A DNA stretch of 64,000 nucleotides from the NCBI GenBank assembly GCA_002633025.1, contig NMRB01000699.1, positions 146,930 through 210,929 on the forward strand, in the 5' to 3' direction. Position numbers and translations under genes: made by a program. Positions 1 to 10,823 of this stretch are shown piece by piece. The notes beneath the pieces were generated by a model. It worked only from the letters and a program-made list of their open reading frames with translations. It was not told the DNA's origin and did not search any database. Numbering within the stretch: the stretch's first letter is position 1; the number at the start of each line of letters is the position of its first letter. The DNA is from Notospermus geniculatus (Eukaryota; Nemertea; Pilidiophora; Heteronemertea; Lineidae).

Positions 1-149
1 CCCCCCCCCCCGCGCTAAATACGACCCTGCAAAGAAGTACATGTGAGGGCAATTTTGAAAAAAAAACATCGCATTGTAGAAAAGGTGCTCGATTATGTCT
101 TATTGCTTCTGCAGTCATCGCCAATTTTAAACTTATTCATGCACTTCAG

Positions 150-3100
150 ATCCTCGGAGCCACTGACGTTTACAGCCTGGTTCCCCAACGAGCCAAGCCA
201 CGTTTTCGAGAAAGGTATCACTCTAGTCCACTCACGTGGACTGTGGGGTTGGAACGATGACGTCATCACTAGAAACCTTGGTTTTATTTGTGAAAAGGAA
301 CTACCTTTGCTGTCATCAAGTAAGAGCTTTTCTCAATCACACTGTAACGTGCTGTTGATGAATTCAGTCCATTGATATTAGAGTGACCTACACGTTTTAT
401 GATAGCCTAAACCTGTTGCTCATAAATATCTTTCGTAGTGCGCTATGTAGCCCACTGCGATCGTAGTAGCATCATCGACCTTACTACCACTGATCCGCTT
501 TCAGACTGTCCACCTAATTTCCGACGATTTCGAGAGAGCTGCTACACGTTCGTCGAGGGAATGGACAAGGGCCAGGATCGTGCCAAACATTATTGCAACG
601 AATTTGCAGCCTATCTTGTTGCTATCAACGATGAACCCGAGTTTGAGTGAGTATGATTCCTTCGCATTGACAGAACCAAAAACCGCCACCGCAGTTTCGA
701 ACCACTCTCTATGTTTCCCGCGCTCCGAAACTGCTTCAGTTCAAGCGATTCTCAGATGTCCAATAGGATTCATGTGCGTTGGAATGGCACCAAACTAGAC
801 AGCCAATCAGTGATCGGCTTTCACGACCACTTGGGATCCTACCAACCAAAATTGCGGCCTGTGCCTCTAGACATGCTCTATTTAGAGCGGCCTGCTCGAC
901 TGTCTGCCGTGGCTTTTGATTGCTCAGGCGTCATCAGCACCGCAGCCATTACTGCATGTACATGCACATGTACATGTGCATCATTTTCTCTCTTCAAAAA
1001 ACATAGGCAATAATTTCACTCGTTTTGAGTTCTATATGTTGGTAGCATGCAGCCGAACAGTTCAACTGGAAATCAACATTTCGAACTTTCAGCTTTCTGT
1101 GTCAGACAATTGAAGATATCAGACGATCAAAGGGCCAGAGGCTGGATTTTGAGGTGTGGTGGACAGGAGGGTCACAAACATTTCAAAACCACAGCGCTAC
1201 AGAATTTTCAATGATGGAGTTCTCCTGGGATACTACAGTACCTAAACGTAAGCAATCGGTGATCCACCGGCTTTACGACGAGATTAGGGGGGTCAGTTTG
1301 CGATTGTTTACGACTGACTAGTTCACGACGGCGGGTTTACGACAAGTTTACGACGGCCGATGGATCAGCTACATTTTGCGTGCACGATTCGTTTTTGCGA
1401 GTAGTTTACGACTGATATCTGTTCGACTAGTTTGCGATGAGTTTACGACGAGATCAAACATGTTTGATTGGGTTGTTTTCAGTCGTGTTGAGTCCGTGGT
1501 TCAAAAACCGCCCCCGGGGTATGGTGAACGATGTATACCTGACGCTTTACCTGAAAGATGCACGCTGGTGGTGGTTTGATGAGCCTAGGATGACAAACCT
1601 CAGTTTCATCTGTGAAAAAGAAACGCAGAGATCTGTTCTTGGTGGCGTGGATGACAAAGGTACTCGATCATGTTCAATACCGGACACATTTCCTATGGGC
1701 GGTTATAACCACAAAAAAGACGTTATTTATTGTGATGTGATCTGGAGTTGTACGTAGCTGTGAACGACGTTGGTCGGCGCTGCATGCTGTCGTTGGGACG
1801 ATCCCGAGTCGTAGCTGAGAAGGAAGTTGGCCACTCGTAATGCTGAAGTTCAACCGTCGCTTGAAAATTTTCATTTTCAGTTTGTCCACAAGGTTGGCGA
1901 CAGTTCCAGGATAAATGCTACTACATTGCGTTTCATCTCGAACTCGACCGCCAGAACGCCGAATATTACTGCATGGAAATGGAGGCGCGTTTGGTTGCCT
2001 TGGATAAAGAAGCGGAGATGGCTTTTTTGTCGACGACACTGCGAGAAGTTAAAAACGTTGATGGTGCGAAATGGTGGACGGGGGGCATCCCGATTTCAAG
2101 ACACTGGATATGGAATCAGGACTACTTGTCTTTTAAAGGTAGGCCACATTTACCGATACACTGAAAGCATGGCTTGGCTTCTAAAATACGGCCTGGAGCT
2201 CGAACCGAATCGGGATATCTTTTTATCTTCTAGAAAGATTCGCCATCCAACGTATCAAGAGTTTTATGCTCTGGTAGAGGAAGTATGCGTGTGCATTTTG
2301 GGGGGGGGGCGGTGGCGGGCCCTCTATATATCGCCTTGTGGATTCACTATCCACTTCAACATTTTTTCGCTGCTGTATATTCTAGGTAATCCAGACCAGT
2401 ACCTCGGTTGGGCTCCAGGAGAACCGAACAACTGGGATGACCAGGAAACATTCATCACTTTGCTTTACAAGGACAACAAATGGGGCCTCAACGACGTCCC
2501 GAACAAAGACCACATAACCCTGCCCTTCATCTGCGAGAAACAAAGGCAAGGTACATGTATGTCAGGGACTGGGCGGGTACTTTTTCAGCCAAGACATTAG
2601 CCAGAAAATGCTAGGAGGAGTCAGCGGCGCTTATCGCCAAAAGATGGCAGCAAAGTTCTAGCGGACCAATACAAAGAAAATTCTCTCGATTGGTGCTCAG
2701 TCAACCATGAATATTGGTCTGGTAGGCATTGGATTGGACCGTAGTGACACATATTGGTAAACTGACTGCTGGCCCTATTGTCGTCACGAATTTGCTTAAT
2801 AAAGGTTTGCCACTAATGGTGCCACATAAAATCACTGGTTCTCTTTTTTCAGATAATGATGGCGTATACTGTCCGAGTAAAATTGGCCGAAACAAGTTGA
2901 CCAAACTACCGGTGACAGGCGACAACTGGGCGACACTGATGCTGGATAATATATTCCAGTGTAGTGGTCACATAAAAATATGGCGTTACTACCGTGGGAA
3001 TCCGAACGGAACAGCGTACGCCGGCGTGTGGCGGAAATTGAATGACCATAAGTACCGCCTTGTGAAGAAAACAACGTTTCAGCCGGGAGAGATCGGAAGA

Positions 3101-3370
3101 AAAACGGTCATTTTGCGGCATCCAATTCCCGTTGCTGCGGGTGACATTATTGGTGTCCATTACGAGAATGCGCAAGCGCACGGTGGAATCATTACGTCAG
3201 CAACAATGCAAGATGACGCAGTGGCAGAAAATGAATTATACACCACACTAAGTGCGCCAATTTATAACGACCAGATTCATGATGGCATCATCGTCGATTT
3301 TAATCTGTACGACCCGAGGGTTAGTAAACGCACTTATGCATTATTTGCCAAGTTAATGAGAATCAGTTGA
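150..3370 (+). CDS. Tandem C-type lectin domain protein, 3' part, with unrecognised C-terminal domain
   Basis: Seven exons join in phase: 150-319, 505-646, 1093-1247, 1483-1659, 1881-2138, 2386-2550 and 2853-3370 (stop 3368-3370). The 5' end lies outside the window. They encode the C-terminal part of one C-type lectin domain (CTLD) ending FICEKE, two complete CTLDs (beginning CPPNF and CPQGW; each with WWTGG in the middle and ICEK at the end), then about 172 residues without CTLD features. That last domain has repeating strand-like stretches, IKIWRYYRG, AGVWR and GDIIGV, which suggest a beta-sandwich; I do not recognise it. CTLD2 uses three exons, CTLD3 only two. CTLD3 has an EPN motif (PGEPNNW), which in this family often goes with mannose-type sugar binding. 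All three CTLDs lack the inner cysteine pair. Likely a secreted or cell-surface recognition protein (inference). Confidence 0.85.
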
Positions 3371-3482
3371 CTCTGAAAAAGTTGATTAATGAACGTGGGT
3401 GGGTTCCTACGAAGGAGATGTACATGTACGCCTTTTCAGTGTTTATCAGATCTCGACGAATGAATATCAATCAACCCAATAC

Positions 3483-3773
3483 TACACTCCTCTCGCAGTG
3501 TTTTGTTTCGCCCCGTACCTACGCTTCACAAACCACTGCTTCGGATGGCCGGTATTCTGCCGATTTACCGCCAGATGTCACCACTACTGTTCCCGTTGCC
3601 GCGCTGGAGAAAGTGTTTTAGGATTTTGCTCAGTTGCAGCCTGATGGCGGGCGCTGATTGGTTGGACGGAAATAATGCCATCTGGCGGTAAATCGGCAGA
3701 ATATCGGCCATTCGAAGCAGTGGTTTGTGAAGCGTAGGTACGGAGCGAAACAAAACACTGCGAGAGGAGTGTA
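3483..3773. mobile_element. 291-bp foldback MITE, copy 1
   Basis: Long inverted repeats of roughly 110 bp flank a short middle. The ends read tacactcctctcgcagtg and its reverse complement, including a terminal TA on each side. No protein is encoded; reading frames here are mirror images of each other. A second copy at 45116-45681 is interrupted by another element. Removing that insertion and one copy of its target duplication leaves exactly 291 bp again. Confidence 0.85.
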
Positions 3774-6628
3774 CCCAATACCATAATTACCACAGAAGTG
3801 TACCATCCCTTATATCGGGTGGCCCAATGACCCACCCTAAGGAATCTTCATTAAATTCGGCACTATGTACGCAGGGATCTTGATATTTTAGACATGCAAT
3901 ATATGGATGTTCTGCTGTAAAAATTTCAGCTGTTGATGTCTGATTGTCTGTCAGTCTGGTTTGTAGATGATAATCCCATTAAACTTAGTGGTTAGTTTAC
4001 TTCAACAATTGTTCTTCAACTTATTCAGGTGGCGTGAGTAGAGCGACTTCCACACAAAGTGCACTCCAAAATATGAAGTAGTTTATTTGCCCATGACTTT
4101 CTAACGAACGCCCAGAAAGTTCGTTCAATCTTCGATCTTTAAGCTTGAACCGCCAGACTTCAATCTTCAAATTTGAACTTCCAAACTTCACTCTTGAACC
4201 CCACGGACCAATGATAAAACTCGTACAAAACATCGAAGAGCTAAATAATGACCATTTTATTTCACTTTCATGCGGTTTTCAGTTCTTTTTTTTGACACAC
4301 TGTATATAATGATGTTTTAATGTCTTAAAACGTAGCATAACTTTCATCAGCCGGTTTAAACAGGATTTTCTTGGTAGTGGACTCGTTGACAGCTTGTGTG
4401 CAGTTATCCATTGGAATTTAACTAATCCGACTATAATTTCCTGTCAACAAGTCATTTTTAATGGTAATCAAGAATTTTCTGACCGCGCTGTGACACAGGC
4501 CACCTGGTGTAAAACAAAGTAAATTGTACTCGATGGTTGTTAGCGACGCATTGTTGACAAACGTAATGTTTTGGATCAGTTGAGGCATTCATGTAGGCTT
4601 TGATATAATTCATGGAAATTAATTAGTGTCCTGCGCCAAAACAATTATTGGCATACGCAGAAAGACTTTTTTGTCTTGGTAACAAGGATTTATGATTTCG
4701 TGATCTACAAAAATTTATTGTCTCGATTAGCTGAATTAATATTGTGATCAGTAGAATTTCGAAGTTAGGCCTATGACTCTATGGCCCCACACCAAGGTGC
4801 TGAACGTTCCCCGAGGTTCCCAATTCATATTCGCGACTTATCTCTCTTGTGGAGCCGCGGAATTAAGCGTCCAAAGATCACGATCGGCTTAAATCAAAAC
4901 TAAGGTATAATAACTGTATACTTGGTGGAATTTGTCGCTGAGAATAATAATGACAACTATGCCTTTAGTATATAACTTGTGCTGTATGAGTTGGGGATCA
5001 TTTTTGACCAGGAAATTTCACCAAAATTGCCCCAAAAATTGTGTTTCGAGAGGAGTGTAATCAACTTGGAGGTAGGAATATCTCGTGCATTCTATCTTGA
5101 AAGAAAAATGGTACTGTTCATGTAACATCACAGGCCCCTGGAGAGCTAACCAGTAGAGTATTTCTCGTAAAATTGGCGGAAAGTGAGCATATAATGGCGA
5201 AATCTGCACTAGGCTAAATATATATACTGTAGTATAGATTTCGCCATTATATGCTCACTTTCCGCCAATACTCTACTGATTAGCTCTCCAGGGGCCTGTG
5301 ATCATGTAGATGATCAAGTTACTTTTTTCAACTTCATCGACCAGGCCTACTTTTGTTCCAAATCACTAGGCCTACTGCGCCTGGCTCCATTAACATGCCA
5401 ATTTCAACACGCTGTTTCATTAAAGTCCATCATATTATCGTCGATGCAGGCATCACTGCTTTCATTTTCTGAAAAAAAATGCGACAAAAAGAAGTTCTTT
5501 CAAAAATTCGTTGTGTTGGTGATTGTCGGCCATTTTGAAACTGCAATGCAGCGCGCAGTGTAAACTGCACTGCACTGAGCATCGTAAGGTAATGAAAAGG
5601 GGTAGCAGGGTCCGTTATATCGGACTTGAATGTGCAAAAAATGAAGATAGCAGAAAGATACCGACGAAAATGTAGGATTCAAGTTCATTTGAACCTAAGA
5701 ATTCACATCTTGGAACCATTAGGTCTTTATCAATATCCTCTTGTCTACATCAATATTGATTTACAATAACGCACATCACATTCTGTCTTACAATGCGTTT
5801 TACTTTTTTCAGACCGCTTATCAGACTATAGGTGATCTTCGGCAAACACGCCATCGATATTGAACAATTAACGGCTTTCAGTGGATTTACATCGATTGGT
5901 GGATAATCCCGTTCAGTTCTATCTTGAATAATATGATGTCCAGATATATCGAGGTGTAAACCACTGATAGAAACGCTCAAAGCAACTGATAGAACGTTAT
6001 GTGTTATACGTCGACCGACGGGAAGAATTTTGGTGACTGAACGGATACTGCCTTGAAAATGTCTCCTACTATTTATGGCTCAAGTTTGATGGTGAGGGGA
6101 GCATAGCGACCGATATTGATAAAATGACAGACGGAGTACCAGTGTAGTCCAGCAGGTTTTCGTACAACAAATACTGGAGCTCTTGGCAACCGTTTGAGTG
6201 TCATCTTGGAGAGTGAACGATTTAGCAAGGGTACTCGTTCGTCGGAATGTGCATGTTACTTGGATGAAACACTCCATGTTCAAGTGTGAAGTGTAGTGTA
6301 GAGTACTAAAACGTGATTCAGGTAAAGGATTTGTGGTGAGAACCGTGTGCTTGGGATAGAAAATGTGCAGCAGCGGCATACGTGGAAGTATTTGGTGGAT
6401 GAGAGTTGCTTCCGTCTCTTGGTACATTGTGGATTGATGGGAAAGACAATTGCAATATACATACGTGTACAAATAAGTGACGATGCAAGTGAGGTCCGGT
6501 TCAACCGCAAATGGGAGAATCCCCACTGCATAATTCAAACTAGCGGTGCAAACGATCTGACAATCATTAAGTGAAATTTCGATTTCTGGAGTTTTTAGGG
6601 ACAAAGCAGCCTTGCTGAGAATTTACAA
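3774..6628. other. Intergenic region, no gene seen
   Basis: AT-rich sequence between the lectin gene and the next gene. The only structure found is the foldback at about 5127-5303. Reading frames on the minus strand at 6080-6604 have no recognisable domain and no supporting splice context. The stretch just before 6629 may hold the 5' untranslated exon of the next gene: a possible acceptor tttttag lies near 6598. Confidence 0.5.
5127..5303. repeat. Foldback repeat, about 177 bp
   Basis: The left arm (atcacaggcccctggagagc onward) is repeated as its reverse complement at 5238-5303. The arms include ttggcggaaagtgagc and its mirror around a short AT-rich centre. The left arm carries about 10 extra bases (tctcgtaaaa) that the right arm lacks. 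It is a non-coding MITE-like hairpin. Confidence 0.75.
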
Positions 6629-8011
6629 ATGACAGTCGGGGAGGTGGAGAGACATCAGTGCAGGCGTTATAGGAGAGGGTCACCAAACCAAGACACGCTT
6701 CGCAAGACGATTAGCAATATGGCGAATCATATTCGGAACATGGCGATCATCCGAACCGACTCGCCCGTCAAATTCCATCCGAGATCTATCGTGGAATTGA
6801 ACAATTTGAGGAGTTCGATGTCGCATAGGCAATACGTAACGTTGTACAACAAGTTCAGGCCGTATGAAGCGTTCCCGCCGCTGGTAGCCGGCAACCACGG
6901 ACAACGAACGCTGTCGGGGTTTGGCGTCCGTACGAAACAGCAAAACAGGGGCATTCTGAAGTCGAGGCCGGTGCAAACGCCGCCTGAGGAGGTGGTTCCC
7001 CTTGAGAACACCTTGGGTGCTTCAAGTTACCACAAGATGGAGGTTTTCGTGCCAAGCTTGTCGATAAACAAGGCCAAAATATTGTCCGAGGGAGACGACG
7101 ACGCGTCACAATACCTTGAGAGAGCAAAAAGTAGTTTGACTCGTAAATACCAGGGGGAGTATATCCCTGGAGCCATCAGCCACAGGCTTTCACACCTGAA
7201 GAACAAGCAGAATTACACCCCTACTTATCGGATAACTAATGCGGGTACATTCGTTAGGGATTCTGAATCAAACCGACACGTTCACGAAATTCGCCGTCCT
7301 GCAACCTCGCTGTCCCAAAGACAACCCATTGAACACAACTCTGTAAACAAGGAATATGAGATACCAAAATCGCAAAAACCGGAGAACAGGTTCAAATCCG
7401 TAGGGCAAAGCGGAGATGGGACAAAGAAGGTAACATTTAATGAGAATAGCGAAAAGCAAGTGCCAAAGATAGAAACATACTACATGTCCGAGAAGGGCGA
7501 AAAATACTTAGCGAGGAAAGACGAGTTGGCACCGCTGACGGTGAGGAATTTAGAAATACACCAAGCTTTGTTGAAACCTTCGGGCCAGCAGACTGAACCG
7601 TTTATTAATGAAAATGTAGGATTTATCTCAGAGGTTAACCGGGCACGGATTGCCACGTGGATTACAGATAGGACTAGACATATTCCCGAGGTGGCTGTAC
7701 AGGAAGCAGGGAAGGCAATGGAGGAAAGTCGAAGACGGGAGCGGAACAGTCTCGACCCGCGTCATATGAACCACGATGAAGAGCTACAGGAAAATATCCG
7801 CAATAAAAGTGATGACTTTAATCAAGAGAAGTCGGCTGATATCAAGGACGATGATGTTAACGATAATGAGGAACACGTGGCTGAAGAATCGCCGCGTTAT
7901 CCTCAACTTAATAAGAACATGCTCTCGATATCGGAGTTTACTTGCGAGCGAGTAGGCGAAACGGACGATGTGTCCTCACTCACCACCGATTTGGAGAAAG
8001 AACTCGCTTGA
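6629..8011 (+). CDS. Unrecognised 460-aa disordered protein with PP1-docking-like motifs
   Basis: A single open exon of 460 codons, far longer than chance at this base composition, with no transmembrane segment. I do not recognise the family. The sequence is polar and rich in K, E, N, S and R, and its last 90 residues are acidic, so it is probably mostly disordered. It carries GILK at residues 108-111 and KVTF at 267-270. These match the SILK and RVxF short motifs known in regulators of protein phosphatase 1, in the usual order of SILK first. Both are short and could be chance. The ATG at 6629 is the first in frame; a 5' untranslated exon is possible because an acceptor-like tttttag precedes it by about 30 bp. 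Confidence 0.65.
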   Translation: MTVGEVERHQCRRYRRGSPNQDTLRKTISNMANHIRNMAIIRTDSPVKFHPRSIVELNNLRSSMSHRQYVTLYNKFRPYEAFPPLVAGNHGQRTLSGFGVRTKQQNRGILKSRPVQTPPEEVVPLENTLGASSYHKMEVFVPSLSINKAKILSEGDDDASQYLERAKSSLTRKYQGEYIPGAISHRLSHLKNKQNYTPTYRITNAGTFVRDSESNRHVHEIRRPATSLSQRQPIEHNSVNKEYEIPKSQKPENRFKSVGQSGDGTKKVTFNENSEKQVPKIETYYMSEKGEKYLARKDELAPLTVRNLEIHQALLKPSGQQTEPFINENVGFISEVNRARIATWITDRTRHIPEVAVQEAGKAMEESRRRERNSLDPRHMNHDEELQENIRNKSDDFNQEKSADIKDDDVNDNEEHVAEESPRYPQLNKNMLSISEFTCERVGETDDVSSLTTDLEKELA

Positions 8012-9261
8012 GAGACTTTACGAAGACATTCTCATTATCCACCAATATAATATTGGTGAAGCGATGTGCTTCACCATTCAACTTACAGTACAGAACGTCA
8101 GTGACATTTTTAGCTCACCTACATTGACCTTATGCCGTGGTATCAGTCGTCGTCATCCTTTAGCGGGGCACTATTTGTAACTGCTGGGGTCTACTGACCT
8201 GAAACTCTGTACATAATATACCCCCAGGTCAGATGACCAACGACACCAAGTTCCTGACCTATTTGATTCCTGGCTTGGCCACCAGGTGGCCAAAAACGAA
8301 AGTACAATACTACGCCTGAACTAATGGCTAGATCATCTCCAAATTTTTATCATAGGTGCATCTAATGGGGATACATGACATCTAAATGACTTTTTACTTT
8401 TGTTTATTTTATTTCATTCGTCAGCTGAAAAATTACCACGGTCGCCATCAGCTTCGATAAAAAACGCGTCACATTGCCACCAGTGGCGCTGTGGCGTCGC
8501 GCCATCATGACGTGGCTTGGTGCGTGGACAGACTATTAAATTCTGCCAGTGGCGCATCTCATAGCTTTTGACCCTGCAAAACAATCCAACGTCATAAAAG
8601 CAGTCTGTTCGTTGTAACACTAACCACGGCTTTCAAAATTTGTAAGTAGGCTAATTTGATTTTTGATGAATAAAGGCTATGCATGCCCAAAATTGGTTTT
8701 CCACAACAGTAGTCAAGAAAAGACCTAGGCCTATAGTATATTCCAATGCGCGCTATGCCCCATTTAGGCCAATTAGTCTTTGCTGAACCGTTCTGTCGAA
8801 TGTCTTTGTTACCGAGGTTGCCAAATCTTAATATGAATATATATTCCAAGTACGTGTTCTGAACTGTCTTTTATTACTACCGGTACTGCATGTAAAATAA
8901 TGTTCAAACCATGGTGTGACACGAACTGAACAGTCATTTTCTGCAATTCTATCTCCAAGCTGGAATTGACTGTGTCGGCTGTCTTATCCGATATATCGTG
9001 CGTACGACAAAGTATTCACACATGTAATTCAGTAGTTCATTCTACTTTAACCTAAATCGTCGAACACATCGCGGAGCTCCAGCACCCGAAAAAAAAATAC
9101 TACTGCGAAAGGTAAACTTCTTTTACACTTTTTAAAGCATCGAGGTATGCTTGTCTCCACATCTCCAACTCACCGTGTGCGGGGTTTTGTGACGGAGACG
9201 ATGAGCAAGTTTCTTCGTTTGACCAATCAGCGCTGGCTGTCGTGGCACATGACTTCAAATG

Positions 9262-9402
9262 GGGGTCTACCCTATGTGGCCCGGGTTCTATGTGGCCCGG
9301 GTTAGGGTTAGGGTTAGGGTTCTATGTGGCCCGGGTTCTATGTGGCCCGGGTTAGGGTTAGGGTTAGAATCCGGGCCACATAGAACCCGGGCCACATAGA
9401 CG
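9262..9402. repeat. Palindrome with telomere-like GGGTTA repeats
   Basis: The unit ctatgtggcccgggtt occurs several times and alternates with two short runs of gggtta. The right end carries the reverse complement (ccgggccacatagaaccc, twice). The whole is flanked by gggggtctac and gtggtcccc, which are roughly complementary. TTAGGG is the usual animal telomere repeat; here it is internal. Confidence 0.8.
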
Positions 9403-10157
9403 TGGTCCCCTTCANGTGCGACGCACTTTTGTATTCTCGGTTGAATCGTGAGACAAGCCTGCCGACGACAAGAACGTCCACTTGTCGCAGTGTGTGCTGC
9501 AGGGTTGCTACACGTACCTAATGAATAAGCAGTGCAGCATCTGACATAAGCGTAAACTACCGTACATGTATACAATGTACATGTAAACATAAGTTTTACT
9601 GTCATTGCAGGCAAACGGCTTAGAAATGATCAATGCGCCCTGTCCCAGGGTGTTTACATTATAGCCTGTGTATTCTACGTATTGATTTTGCATGCTCAGC
9701 CATCATTATGGCCTACTCTGTACATAGCGTACACAGAAAGTATCAGATTTTGTCGGATTACCAGGGATCTGCCACAGCTTGGCCGACAGCGGTCATTTTT
9801 ATCGTCGTCGACGGTATCATTTGTTGGAATCAGTCTTCCCCGTAAGTGATTTTTCTCAGCATCGTTACCCTTCGCGCTATTTTGCATCATGGGTAATGCA
9901 AATGGCGGCTACGTTTGGAAACACGACTGATGCTTGAGCGTTGTCATGGAATCGCATGTTGAAGTCTGGCTATCAATCAGTGGATCTGCCCTTCACTAAT
10001 GTCGTAATAGATTCAAGCTGAGCTCCATTCCATAGCCGTTCATTCACTGTTTTCATTGATTCAGATCTGGGTGTGTCGGACATTGCGAAGGATTGCGTGT
10101 AGGCGACACTGCATTGAGTACTTTGCTGATAAACGTACAGTGCATTTGCCTTTACAT

Positions 10158-10214
10158 GTATTTTAGCGATGCCTGCTTCGAAAAGTGTATTTTAGCGATG
10201 CCTGCTTCGAAAAG
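10158..10214. repeat. 28-bp tandem duplication
   Basis: The unit gtattttagcgatgcctgc plus cttcgaaaa-type sequence is present twice head to tail with almost no divergence. Confidence 0.85.
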
Positions 10215-10317
10215 CTTTATTCTCATGTCCCTACTGTTGCAGTTTTGGATTCAGTGATTCATCTAATTCGCTGGCTGAGTGTGGTTAAGATGTGTTAAAT
10301 GGATTAACAAGTTCCCT

Positions 10318-10530
10318 CGACTCATCGTCATCATTCTATGGGGCAGCCAGCACATCGCCACGGAGCAAAACCGGCTGCTGACGCCAGGTATGCGCTCACT
10401 GGTACAGCGTTGCGTGAAATCTTCTCGCCAGCGATGATCGCCCAATATCAAACAATACCAAAACCGGCGATATTATCGCCTAGTCTGCGGTGGCTGGCGA
10501 GATCTGTGGCAGGTTTACGATCAGAAACTT
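10318..10530. repeat. Dispersed repeat (copies also near 11128-11372 and 33437-33600)
   Basis: Shares the words cgccagcgatgatcgccc, atcaaacaataccaaaac and cgcctagtctgcggtggctgg with 33437-33600, and a diverged version with 11128-11372 inside the first P450 intron. No coding capacity. The class of repeat is not identifiable from these copies alone. Confidence 0.65.
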
Positions 10531-10823
10531 AGGTGTCCGAGCAGAAACTCGATAAGGTTTCTCGGGCAGAACCCTGGGTTTTTGACCGGCGAAACTTCGG
10601 TTTTTCTCTTTTTACACTTTTAATTCAGAAGTTTGCACAGACTTAAGTTTACGCACCTGGGTTTGTGCTCGAAAACTGGATTAATTGCACTCGTCGGCTT
10701 GCACATCCATCATGAATTAATTGCTTTACTTTAAACTTTCTCCTCAGGTGCAGCCCGATGACAAGTTTTATATGAAAATTTAAGTCATTTTAGTGAAACA
10801 AATACAGACAGTTCATCTCTAAG

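Larger units (their letters stand above)
8012..10823. other. Intergenic region with telomere-like palindrome and short repeats
   Basis: No coding exon could be supported. It holds a palindrome with GGGTTA repeats (9262-9402), a 28-bp tandem duplication (10158-10214), a dispersed repeat (10318-10530) and a single n at 9415. Sequence upstream of 10824 should contain the P450 promoter, but no clear TATA box or other element was recognised. Confidence 0.5.

Noticed and set aside
6080-6604. 174-residue minus-strand frame upstream of the 460-aa gene
   Set aside because: No domain, no splice support, composition unlike the neighbouring proteins, and overlaps a shorter frame of equal merit.
9262-9402. 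Chromosome end
   Set aside because: The telomere-like repeats are few, are mirrored and have ordinary sequence on both sides, so this is not a telomere.
9288-9614. Frame across the GGGTTA palindrome
   Set aside because: It translates simple repeats and an n; not coding.
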